From Dyadobacter chenhuakuii (lineage in GTDB: Bacteria; Bacteroidota; Bacteroidia; Cytophagales; Spirosomataceae): a DNA stretch of 64,000 bases. Each line of letters begins with the position of its first letter. Within the stretch, counting starts at the first letter, position 1. The stretch is from contig NZ_CP098805.1 of the NCBI RefSeq assembly GCF_023821985.2, positions 3,596,001 through 3,660,000 of the forward strand, in the 5' to 3' direction. The translations under genes were made by a program, and so were the position numbers. The notes below the pieces were generated by a model. It had not been told where the DNA came from. It saw only the letters and a program-made list of their open reading frames with translations, and did no database searches. Of the stretch, positions 52,944 to 60,961 are shown in pieces.

Positions 52944-54077
52944 ATGTCACACTTATTCGATGTTTACCCCATCTACGATATAGAGCCGGTGAAGGCGCAG
53001 GGGAGTTATTTGTGGGACCAGAATGGGACCAAGTATCTCGACCTTTATGGCGGGCATGCGGTGATCTCGGTTGGGCATTGCCATCCTTATTATGTGGATA
53101 TGCTCACGAAGCAGCTGAATGCGATTAGTTTTTATTCGAATTCGGTGAAGATTTCTTTGCAGGAGGAATTGGCTGAGAAGCTGGGCGAACTTTCGGGCTA
53201 TCCGGATTATAAGCTGTTTTTATGCAACTCCGGCGCGGAGGCGAATGAGAATGCGTTGAAGCTGGCTTCTTTCCACAACGGTCGCAAGAAGGTTATTTCG
53301 TTTACAAAATCGTTTCATGGCCGGACGGCTGGTGCGGTCGCGGCGACGGACAATGCTTCGATTGTTGCGCCGGTTAATTATAAAGAACATGTAACATTCC
53401 TGCCGTTTAATGATGTGCAGGCTGCGGAAAGCGGCATTACGGATGAAGTTTGCGCAGTGATCGTGGAAGGAATTCAAGGTGTTGGCGGGATTAATGTGAG
53501 CTCGGATGAATTCTTGCAAACATTAAGACGCAAATGTGACGAAACCGGCGCTGTGCTGATTTTGGACAGCGTGCAGTGTGGTTATGGCCGGACCGGAAAA
53601 TTCTTCTCGCACCAGTTCAGCGGCATCGATCCGGATATTATTTCCATGGCCAAAGGAATGGGCAACGGCTTCCCGATCGGAGGAATCCTGATTTCTCCAA
53701 AGTTCAAAGCGAGTTATGGAATGCTGGGAACCACTTTTGGCGGGAATCACCTGGCTTGTGCGGCTGGCGTCGCGGTCCTGGATATCATGAAGGATGAAAA
53801 CTTGCTCGATAACGCCGCGGAAATCGGCGATTATCTTTTGAAAGGAATCGAAGAAATTGGCGGATATAAAGAGCTGAGAGGACGCGGGTTAATGATCGGG
53901 ATTGAGTATGATTTCCCGGTTAAGGACCTTCGCAACAAACTTTTGTTCGACTATAAAATGTTCACAGGAGTGGCGGGCGCCAACACCATTCGTTTGCTGC
54001 CTTCGCTTGCTTTGGGCAAAGAAGAGGCCGATCAATTCCTGGAAGCATTAAAAAAAGAGACTTCCGTTGCCATTTAA
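52944..54077 (+). CDS. argD: Acyl-ornithine aminotransferase
   Basis: PLP-dependent class III aminotransferase converting N-acylglutamate semialdehyde to N-acylornithine. The 377 residues include YLDLYGGHAVISVGHCHPYY, LFLCNSGAEANENALKLASFHNGRKK, FHGRTAGAVAATDN, LILDSVQCGYGRTG and the PLP-binding Lys in SMAKGMGNGFPIGG. N-acyl specificity fits the surrounding arg genes. It begins at ATG 52944, between argC and argF'. Confidence 0.94.
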   Translation: MSHLFDVYPIYDIEPVKAQGSYLWDQNGTKYLDLYGGHAVISVGHCHPYYVDMLTKQLNAISFYSNSVKISLQEELAEKLGELSGYPDYKLFLCNSGAEANENALKLASFHNGRKKVISFTKSFHGRTAGAVAATDNASIVAPVNYKEHVTFLPFNDVQAAESGITDEVCAVIVEGIQGVGGINVSSDEFLQTLRRKCDETGAVLILDSVQCGYGRTGKFFSHQFSGIDPDIISMAKGMGNGFPIGGILISPKFKASYGMLGTTFGGNHLACAAGVAVLDIMKDENLLDNAAEIGDYLLKGIEEIGGYKELRGRGLMIGIEYDFPVKDLRNKLLFDYKMFTGVAGANTIRLLPSLALGKEEADQFLEALKKETSVAI

Positions 54078-54111
54078 TATAACCTAAACGCCGCAGAAAT
54101 TACCGAACTGA

Positions 54112-55059
54112 ATGAAACACTTTCTTTCCATTAACGACGTAACCGACCTGAACCAGCTGATCTCAAATGGCATCGCCGCCAAGCGTAACCCATTTGCAGA
54201 CATTGAGTTAGGAAAAAACAAAACCATCGGACTGCTATTTTTCAATTCAAGTTTGAGAACGAGGATCAGCACGCAGAAAGCTGCGCAAAACCTTGGGCTT
54301 AATGTGATTATGATGAATGTTGGCCAGGATGGATGGGGTTTGGAAATGGAGGATGGCGTGATCATGAACGGTGATAAGGCCGAGCACGTGAAGGAAGCTG
54401 CGGCTGTAATCGGCAGTTATTGCGATATTATCGGAATCCGCTCGTTTGCCGGATTGCAGGACCGGGAAAAGGATTATGCCGAGATCGTTTTTCAGCAATT
54501 TAAAAAATACGCTGACGTGCCGATCATTAATCTTGAATCGGCCACAAGGCATCCGTTACAATCCCTTGCAGACTGCATTACCATTGAAGAATTTAAGATC
54601 AAACAGCGCCCTAAGGTCGTTTTGACGTGGTTACCGCATTTCAAAGCATTGCCGCAGGCCGTTGCCAATTCGTTTTGCGAATGGATGAACCCAATGGATG
54701 TGGAACTTGTGATCACGCATCCCGAAGGTTATGATCTTGCGCCGGAATTTGTTGGAAAAGGTCAGGTTATTTATGATCAGGATAAGGCTTTGGAAGGTGC
54801 TGACTTTGTTTATGGCAAAAACTGGTCGTCTTACCAGCATTATGGACAGGTTTTGACGAGCGATCCTTCCTGGATGATTACGGAAGCGAAAATGTCCTTG
54901 ACGGATAATGGTAAATTCATGCATTGCCTGCCATTGCGCCGGAATATGAAGGTGGCGGATGAGGTTTTGGATGGACCAAGATCATTGGTGATTGAACAAG
55001 CGGCAAACCGCGAATGGTCTGCGCAGGCGGCGTTACGCGAGGTTTTGCTACATATTTGA
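54112..55059 (+). CDS. argF': N-succinylornithine (or N-acetylornithine) carbamoyltransferase
   Basis: Transfers the carbamoyl group to N-acylornithine, giving N-acylcitrulline. The 315 residues have the carbamoyl-phosphate loop FFNSSLRTRISTQKAA, ESATRHPLQSLADCITI, a second-substrate region and the HCLPLRRNMKV motif. Residue 90, within NGDKAEHV, is Ala. In the Bacteroides fragilis enzyme this position is Pro90 and in the Xanthomonas acetylornithine enzyme Glu92; published Ala, Ser, Val or Pro replacements of the Glu changed acetyl to succinyl preference. So the succinyl substrate is favoured. The hemH start lies 2 bases after the stop codon. Confidence 0.9.
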   Translation: MKHFLSINDVTDLNQLISNGIAAKRNPFADIELGKNKTIGLLFFNSSLRTRISTQKAAQNLGLNVIMMNVGQDGWGLEMEDGVIMNGDKAEHVKEAAAVIGSYCDIIGIRSFAGLQDREKDYAEIVFQQFKKYADVPIINLESATRHPLQSLADCITIEEFKIKQRPKVVLTWLPHFKALPQAVANSFCEWMNPMDVELVITHPEGYDLAPEFVGKGQVIYDQDKALEGADFVYGKNWSSYQHYGQVLTSDPSWMITEAKMSLTDNGKFMHCLPLRRNMKVADEVLDGPRSLVIEQAANREWSAQAALREVLLHI

Positions 55060-55060
55060 A

Positions 55061-56143
55061 ATGATTGAAAGAATGAATACCGAAACATTGGCACAGCCAG
55101 ATAGCTCAATAAACATGAAATCGGTCCGCAAAACGGGTGTCCTGATCGTAAATCTGGGAACGCCGGATAGCCCGTCCGTGCCGGATGTGCGCAAATATCT
55201 GCGTGAGTTCCTGATGGACGAGCGCGTGATCGACATTCCATACATTAACCGCTGGATGCTGATTAACCTCATAATCGCACCATTCAGGGCCCCAAAATCG
55301 GCCAAGGTTTACAAGCAGCTTTGGAGACCGGACGGATCTCCTTTGAAAATTTACGGCTTTTCGGTTAAGGAAAAATTGCAGCGCGTGCTCGGTGATGATT
55401 ATGTTGTAGAACTTGCGATGCGTTACCAAAGCCCGAGCATTGAAAACGGTTTGAAAGAACTAAGAAAACAAACACTTTCTGAAATCATTGTCGTTCCATT
55501 TTTCCCTCAATATGCCTCAGCGTCAACGGGTTCTGTATACAAAGAAGTGATGCGCGTGGTGCAGGACTGGGAAGTTTTGCCTGAGATTAAATTCATCAAC
55601 CGCTTCCTGGATCATCCTAAATTCGTTGAAGGTTTTGTGAATCTGGGAAAAAAATACATGGCGCAGCAGCAGTATGACCATGTTGTTTTCAGTTACCACG
55701 GATTGCCTGAAAGACAGATTACAAAAGGCGATGTAACAGGCAGTTTCTGCCAATTCGGATCCTGCTGCGATCATTTGGATGCAAGAAACCAACATTGCTA
55801 TCGTGCGCAATGCTTTGAAACGACTCGTTTGCTGGTGAAAGGCTTAGGCTTGAAAGAAGGCACTTATACAACTTGCTTTCAATCTAGATTGGGCAAAAAT
55901 CCCTGGATAAGGCCTTACACGGATGAAGTAATTCCTGAATTGACCAAAAAAGGTGTAAAAAGCGTCCTTGCGTTTTCGCCCGCATTCGTTGCCGATTGTC
56001 TGGAAACAACGATTGAAGTTGGTGAAGAATATAAAGAGATTTTCGAGAAAGAAGGCGGTCAGCACTGGCAGCTGGTGGAGAGCTTGAATGACAGTGATAT
56101 CTGGATCGAAACTTTGGAAGACATCATAAAAAAAGCGGTTTGA
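55061..56143 (+). CDS. hemH: Ferrochelatase
   Basis: Inserts Fe(II) into protoporphyrin IX at the last step of heme synthesis. From ATG 55061 (MIERMNTETLAQ) the product has about 360 residues; a longer reading overlapping argF' is unlikely, and ATG 55115 (MKSVRKTGVLIVNLGTPD) is also possible because the family core begins there. Motifs include LIVNLGTPDSPSVPDVRKYLREFL, the catalytic His in VVFSYHGLPERQI and FSPAFVADCLETTIEVGEEYKEIF with its Glu. The gene lies directly after argF' without a promoter, then a bidirectional terminator. Confidence 0.94.
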   Translation: MIERMNTETLAQPDSSINMKSVRKTGVLIVNLGTPDSPSVPDVRKYLREFLMDERVIDIPYINRWMLINLIIAPFRAPKSAKVYKQLWRPDGSPLKIYGFSVKEKLQRVLGDDYVVELAMRYQSPSIENGLKELRKQTLSEIIVVPFFPQYASASTGSVYKEVMRVVQDWEVLPEIKFINRFLDHPKFVEGFVNLGKKYMAQQQYDHVVFSYHGLPERQITKGDVTGSFCQFGSCCDHLDARNQHCYRAQCFETTRLLVKGLGLKEGTYTTCFQSRLGKNPWIRPYTDEVIPELTKKGVKSVLAFSPAFVADCLETTIEVGEEYKEIFEKEGGQHWQLVESLNDSDIWIETLEDIIKKAV

Positions 56144-56156
56144 TAACCGCTTTTTT
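56129..56156. terminator. Bidirectional terminator between hemH and the cysteine desulfurase gene
   Basis: AAAAAAGCGGTT (56129-56140) and AACCGCTTTTTT (56145-56156) form a perfect 12-bp stem with a 4-base loop that holds the hemH stop codon. A and T runs at the two ends allow function in both directions. Confidence 0.85.
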
Positions 56157-56159
56157 GCT

Positions 56160-57308
56160 TTATAAAACTACACTTTCCTTTTTATATAATTCCGCCAGCG
56201 TATGCACGGCATAATCAATCTCCTCTTCCGTATTATATTTTCCAAAAGAGAAACGAACATTAGCGCGGTTCTCATCAATTTTCAGCTCCGTCAGCACGTG
56301 TGAGCCGATTTCCGTTCCACTGGCGCAAGCGCTTCCTCCTGAGACTGCGACGCCTGCAATATCCAGGTTAAAAAGTAGCATATCACTAATATCAGAAGGC
56401 GGCAAGCTGACATTCAGCACAGTGTAAAGACTTTTGTCCAAATCCGCCGAATTGCCGTTGAATGTAATGCCATCAATGCTGTTCGTCAATTTGCCTATCA
56501 TGCGCAGTTTCAGGCTTTCAATGTGCCTGCGGTGCGCATCCATGTCGCGGTAGGCGATTTCCAATGCTTTCGCTAAGCCCACAATGCCGTAAATGTTTTC
56601 CGTTCCGCCACGCATGTTACGCTCCTGCGCGCCTCCGTGTACGAAGGGAGCAATTTTAATTCCCGGACGCATGTAAAGGAAACCAACGCCTTTCGGACCA
56701 TTGAATTTATGGGCTGCACCGACGATGAAATGGGTTTTCAACTTCTGAAGATCATGGTTATAATGACCCATCGTCTGCACCGTGTCACTGTGAAAAACAG
56801 CATTGTATTTTTCGCAAATGTCGCCTACTGCTTCCAGATCGAGCAAATTACCTATTTCGTTGTTGCCATGCATTAACGAAACCAGTGAGCGGGAATTGGA
56901 TTGCAGCAATGTTTCCAAATGCTGTAAATCAACCTCTCCTTTTTCGTTAAGATTAACAAAACTCAGCTGAATTTGTCCCGACTTTTGAAGATGTTCGAGT
57001 GTGTGCAAAACGGCATGATGCTCGATGCGGGACGTGATGGCGTGTTTTAATCCAAGTGTTTCAATGCTGGAACGGATCGCTGTGTTATCTGCTTCCGTGC
57101 CGCCTGATGTAAAGAATATTTCCGCAGGAGCTGCATTTAAAATCCCTGCAATGCTTTTTCTGGCTTTTTCTATAGATGACCTGACTGCCCTCCCAAAAGA
57201 ATGTATGGAAGAAGGATTGCCGAATTGCTCGGTCATAAGCGGCAACATAACCTCCAACACTTCCGGATCAAGGCGCGTAGTAGCAGCGTTGTCCAAATAA
57301 ACTTTCAT
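56160..57308 (-). CDS. Cysteine desulfurase (NifS/IscS family)
   Basis: PLP-dependent enzyme that removes sulfur from cysteine for Fe-S clusters or thiolated tRNA. The 382 residues include the N-terminal VYLDNAATTRLDPEVLEVM, FTSGGTEADNTAI, SLMHGNNEIGN, the PLP-Lys in GAAHKFNGPKGVGFLY and the flexible catalytic Cys loop VSGGSACASGTEIGSHVL. It overlaps glmM by 4 bases (ATGA). No IscU or SufE neighbour is present, so the acceptor is unknown. Confidence 0.92.
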   Translation of the reverse strand: MKVYLDNAATTRLDPEVLEVMLPLMTEQFGNPSSIHSFGRAVRSSIEKARKSIAGILNAAPAEIFFTSGGTEADNTAIRSSIETLGLKHAITSRIEHHAVLHTLEHLQKSGQIQLSFVNLNEKGEVDLQHLETLLQSNSRSLVSLMHGNNEIGNLLDLEAVGDICEKYNAVFHSDTVQTMGHYNHDLQKLKTHFIVGAAHKFNGPKGVGFLYMRPGIKIAPFVHGGAQERNMRGGTENIYGIVGLAKALEIAYRDMDAHRRHIESLKLRMIGKLTNSIDGITFNGNSADLDKSLYTVLNVSLPPSDISDMLLFNLDIAGVAVSGGSACASGTEIGSHVLTELKIDENRANVRFSFGKYNTEEEIDYAVHTLAELYKKESVVL

Positions 57309-58717
57309 TGTTGCCTGTTTTTTGGCTCAGAGATGATCTCCTTAATGTCTGAAATGATCTTGTTCGCAAGGTTAATGGCAGTCGTTTGCGTTTCCGACTC
57401 TGAGTAAATGCGAATAATCGGCTCAGTATTCGACTTGCGCAAATGCACCCATTCCCTGTCAAATTCAATGCGCACACCATCAATTGTGTTCAATGGCTGC
57501 TTGGAATAACGCGTTTGAATGCGGCTTAGAATGTTGTCCACATTGATATCCGGCGTCAGCTCGATCTTATTTTTTGAAATATAATAGCTTGGGTATGAGC
57601 GGCGCAGCACAGAAGCAGTCTTGCCAAACTTAGCCAGATGCGTCAGAAATAAAGCAATTCCAACCAAAGCATCACGTCCGTAATGGCTTTCAGGATAAAT
57701 CACCCCGCCATTTCCTTCACCACCAATAATCGCCTGGTTCGCTTTCATCATATTTACAACATTTACCTCGCCTACTGCCGAAGCAAAATATTTTCCTCCT
57801 GCCTTAATCGTCACATCACGCAATGCGGCCGTAGACGACAAGTTGGAAACCGTGTTACCAGGTGTGTTTTTCAATACATAATCCGCAACGGCCACCAATG
57901 TATATTCTTCGCCAAACGGCGTTCCGTCTTCGCACATCAGCGCCAGACGATCCACATCCGGATCCACGACAATGCCGAGATTGAAAGAACCATCATTCAG
58001 TTCTTTGCTGATTTCACGCAAATGTTCAGGAAGTGGCTCCGGATTGTGTGCGAAATTGCCGGTTGGCTCGCAATTTAACTTCTTAATGTTCTTTGTAGAA
58101 ACACCTAATGCTTCCAGGAGCATCGGAACAACGATCCCGCCCGTAGAATTGACAGCATCAACAACGATCCTGAAATTTGCATTCGTAATGGCTTCCACAT
58201 CCACCAATGGAAGTGCAAGAACCTGATCTATATGCTTTTGTAAATATGTATCATCCGCAGTGTAGCTTCCCAATTTTTTAACGTCAACAAAAACAAAATC
58301 TTCCTCATCGGCAATCCGCAAAACTTCTGCACCTTCTTCTTCGGAAATAAATTCTCCGTCGTGGTTCAGCAGTTTCAGCGCATTCCATTGAATCGGGTTG
58401 TGGCTTGCTGTTAAAATAATCCCTCCTGCTGCTCCTTCGGCCGTAACGGCAATCTCAACAGTAGGCGTAGTGGATAGGCCAAGATCAGTTACATGAAGCC
58501 CGACTCCCTGCAATGTCCCGGCAACAAGGCGGCTCACCATTTCACCGGATAAGCGTGCGTCCCTGCCAATAATAACCTTTAAATTTTGTGGATTTGTACG
58601 CCTCAGCCATCTCCCGTAAGCCGCTGCAAACTTAACAACATCAATCGGAGTCAGCGCCTCACCCGATTTTCCACCCACGATACCTCTGATTCCTGAGATA
58701 GATTTAATTAACGTCAC
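57305..58717 (-). CDS. glmM: Phosphoglucosamine mutase
   Basis: Converts glucosamine-6-phosphate to glucosamine-1-phosphate for peptidoglycan and other amino-sugar polymers. The 470 residues have the four-domain phosphohexomutase layout: ISGIRGIVGGKSGEALTP, the phosphoserine loop GGIILTASHNPIQWNALKLL, the metal-binding VDPDVDRLALM and the sugar loop EGNGGVIYPESHYGRDALV, ending RKSNTEPIIRIYSE. It begins at GTG 58717. It is translationally coupled to the cysteine desulfurase gene. A general phosphomannomutase role is less likely. Confidence 0.9.
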   Translation of the reverse strand: MTLIKSISGIRGIVGGKSGEALTPIDVVKFAAAYGRWLRRTNPQNLKVIIGRDARLSGEMVSRLVAGTLQGVGLHVTDLGLSTTPTVEIAVTAEGAAGGIILTASHNPIQWNALKLLNHDGEFISEEEGAEVLRIADEEDFVFVDVKKLGSYTADDTYLQKHIDQVLALPLVDVEAITNANFRIVVDAVNSTGGIVVPMLLEALGVSTKNIKKLNCEPTGNFAHNPEPLPEHLREISKELNDGSFNLGIVVDPDVDRLALMCEDGTPFGEEYTLVAVADYVLKNTPGNTVSNLSSTAALRDVTIKAGGKYFASAVGEVNVVNMMKANQAIIGGEGNGGVIYPESHYGRDALVGIALFLTHLAKFGKTASVLRRSYPSYYISKNKIELTPDINVDNILSRIQTRYSKQPLNTIDGVRIEFDREWVHLRKSNTEPIIRIYSESETQTTAINLANKIISDIKEIISEPKNRQQ

Positions 58718-58746
58718 GATCTAGAATTCCTCTTTTTGTTTGGTTG

Positions 58747-58754
58747 CAAAAATA
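58747..58754 (-). promoter_or_regulatory. -7 element before glmM
   Basis: Minus strand TATTTTTG matches TAnnTTTG, 30 bases before the GTG start. A plausible -33 element is not evident. Confidence 0.45.
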
Positions 58755-58826
58755 CTAAATTTCCCTCTCTACTGTCCGATTTTTCTTGAAACAAAAGTAA
58801 CATTTGACTTAGCGTTGGTGCTAGCC

Positions 58827-59669
58827 TTATAGTAACTCAATGTCTACATTGGTCGTAAGCCAGGAGCTTGTATAGCCTAAAAATGAACCCATCACAGGCG
58901 CCAGCTGGTCGTAATCCGCGGATGTTCCCATACTGATATGATTGTTTATCACAGCTTTACCTTCCGTGGGGTCAAATCCCCGCCATCCTGCGCCTGGCAG
59001 AAAGACTTCCGCCCATGCATGCAATTCGTGTGCCTGCTGAGGGTTTCCGTATAAATATCCGCTCACGAATCTTGCCGCAATTCCCAGGCTCCTGCAAGCG
59101 CCAATGAACAAACGGGCGTATTCACGGCATGACCCGCTCCTGTCCCGCAATGTATCATCAGGAGGATAAGCATTGCCATATTCACGTTGCTGATACACAA
59201 AGTTTTGGCTGATATACTGGCTCATTTCCACCAGGAAAGGAATGGTTGCATAGTTAACATGCGCGGCGATTTTCCGGGCAAACTGCTCCACTTGCTGCGT
59301 TGCATCCGTTTTGTCCAGATAGGGGATCAGGTATTTGTAAATCCGGTTATCGTATAAAAAAGGGATTTTGCTGGTCTCGAAAGGATAAAACACAAAGTCG
59401 AAAACATTGACAGGCTCCGAACTCACGGTTATGGATGCTTCTACAAAAAGCCTGCTGTAAGGTTGATTATAGAAGTAAATCAAATGCTGAACATTGCCTT
59501 CGACATCTACGTTTTTAACGATTTTAGATGGTTGCGGATCAATGGACAGGTTATATTCCAGCAATCGCTGGTGCGGATAAGATCTTGGATACAAATACAA
59601 GGTGTGCATTTCCAAGACCACCGGAGCATTATACTGATATTCCAGAGCGTGCCGGACTTTTAAATTCAT
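58827..59669 (-). CDS. Transglutaminase-like family protein
   Basis: Cysteine-protease-fold protein of 280 residues with an N-terminal beta-sandwich (about 1-130) typical of bacterial transglutaminase-like proteins. The catalytic triad is Cys in DRSGSCREYARLFIGACRS (about residue 175), His in AHELHAWAEVFLP (about 216) and Asp in WRGFDPTEGK (about 233). It may cleave or cross-link peptide bonds; the biological substrate is unknown. It lies 33 bases after the alpha-E gene on the same strand, a conserved pairing. Confidence 0.87.
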   Translation of the reverse strand: MNLKVRHALEYQYNAPVVLEMHTLYLYPRSYPHQRLLEYNLSIDPQPSKIVKNVDVEGNVQHLIYFYNQPYSRLFVEASITVSSEPVNVFDFVFYPFETSKIPFLYDNRIYKYLIPYLDKTDATQQVEQFARKIAAHVNYATIPFLVEMSQYISQNFVYQQREYGNAYPPDDTLRDRSGSCREYARLFIGACRSLGIAARFVSGYLYGNPQQAHELHAWAEVFLPGAGWRGFDPTEGKAVINNHISMGTSADYDQLAPVMGSFLGYTSSWLTTNVDIELL

Positions 59670-59702
59670 AAACTTTCCGGTCAGTTAGTTGTGATGATTT
59701 GG

Positions 59703-60743
59703 TCAATTCATCCACTGGGTTTTGAATTGCCCGGATGATTGGCTTTGCGTCTGACTCTGTGAATTCCCCTGGGACTGGCTTTGAGACTGACCTTTTTCCA
59801 GTCCGAAATACATGTCGAAAATCGCGTTGTCTACTTCGTTGTTCTTAGTCTGAAATTTATCCAGATATTCATGAAGGCCCATTTTAAAAACGTCTTCCAC
59901 GTCTGTAAATTCCAGTTCTGTCCGGATTTTGCTTAATACACGTTCAGCAGGATTGGTGTGGCCGCGTTCGGGAATCGAACCCGCAATCGCGTACAAGGAA
60001 AGCTCTGCCTGCCGCACGCAGTAAGCAATGGATCTCGGGAACAGCTTATCCAGAATAAGAAAAGCCACAATGTTCATCGGCGTGAGCGCACGGTGCGTCT
60101 GCCTGTACATATTATATGCGCTTACCGATTTCAAAACCGCCGTCCAGAGCATCAAATCAAGCGTAGAGCCCGAGGTTCCTGAATCTTGTAGTAATGTAAA
60201 ATACTTTACATCAAGAAAACGCGAGCATTTATCTGCGCGCTCTATGTGCCTGCCCAGGCGACCAAAATGCCATGCCTCATTGCGCGTGATGGACGAATCC
60301 ACAACTCCGTGAAAAAGCTGGCAGCTTTTACGGATATCCGTAAAATAAGACTGCATATGGTCCATATTCCGGAAATTGTCCGGGTTCGTGCTGCGGATCG
60401 AGAGATAAAAAGTATTGATACTCTCCCACATTTCCTTCGAAATCGTTTCCCTTATCGTACGCGCATTTTCACGCGCCTCGTATAAGCAGCTGATAATGGA
60501 ATTAGGATTTCTCTTATCAAACGTCATAAAATGTATAACGTCCTCTTTTGTAGGCTTTTCGTAGTATTTATAAAACAAATAATGATCAGCAGTTGCAATC
60601 AGAAGCGGTTCCCATTGCTCATCCACGTCGGGCGGCAGGTCCAATGCCAGATTAAAATTAACTCCCACAAACCGAGCGTAGTTTTCAACCCGTTCTATGT
60701 AACGATTCATCCAGTATATTGAATTGGCAACTCGGCTAAGCAT
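59703..60743 (-). CDS. Alpha-E domain-containing protein with Ser/Gln tail
   Basis: All-helical protein of 346 residues. The alpha-E domain spans about 1-310: MLSRVANSIYWMNRYIERVENYARFV, EARENARTIRETISKEMWESIN and AWHFGRLGRHIERADKCSRFLDVKYFTLL. The C-terminal 30 residues are a low-complexity run of alternating Ser-Gln and Gly. Alpha-E proteins usually accompany a transglutaminase and a circularly permuted ATP-grasp protein that may form a peptide-tagging system; here the transglutaminase is present but no ATP-grasp gene lies nearby in the window. The 218 bases before it contain no recognised promoter. Confidence 0.88.
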   Translation of the reverse strand: MLSRVANSIYWMNRYIERVENYARFVGVNFNLALDLPPDVDEQWEPLLIATADHYLFYKYYEKPTKEDVIHFMTFDKRNPNSIISCLYEARENARTIRETISKEMWESINTFYLSIRSTNPDNFRNMDHMQSYFTDIRKSCQLFHGVVDSSITRNEAWHFGRLGRHIERADKCSRFLDVKYFTLLQDSGTSGSTLDLMLWTAVLKSVSAYNMYRQTHRALTPMNIVAFLILDKLFPRSIAYCVRQAELSLYAIAGSIPERGHTNPAERVLSKIRTELEFTDVEDVFKMGLHEYLDKFQTKNNEVDNAIFDMYFGLEKGQSQSQSQGNSQSQTQSQSSGQFKTQWMN

Positions 60744-60961
60744 AAATTGAAATTGTTGTCTTTAAAATGTTTAATCAGAATAATTGCTAAGTAATCATAC
60801 CAAAATACCTAATAAAATTTTGCAAATACAATAACCTACGAAAAGTAATATAAGTTCTCGAAAGATTATTATAACAAGAAAATAAGGGGCGATTGTGTGA
60901 AAACTTCCTGAAACATTTAATTTTTGTAAATTAACAATCCATAAACATAACCTTTATTCCC

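Noticed and set aside
54992-55060. N-terminal extension of ferrochelatase into argF'
   Set aside because: Basic residues unlike the family, within the argF' coding sequence; ATG 55061 follows the argF' stop directly.
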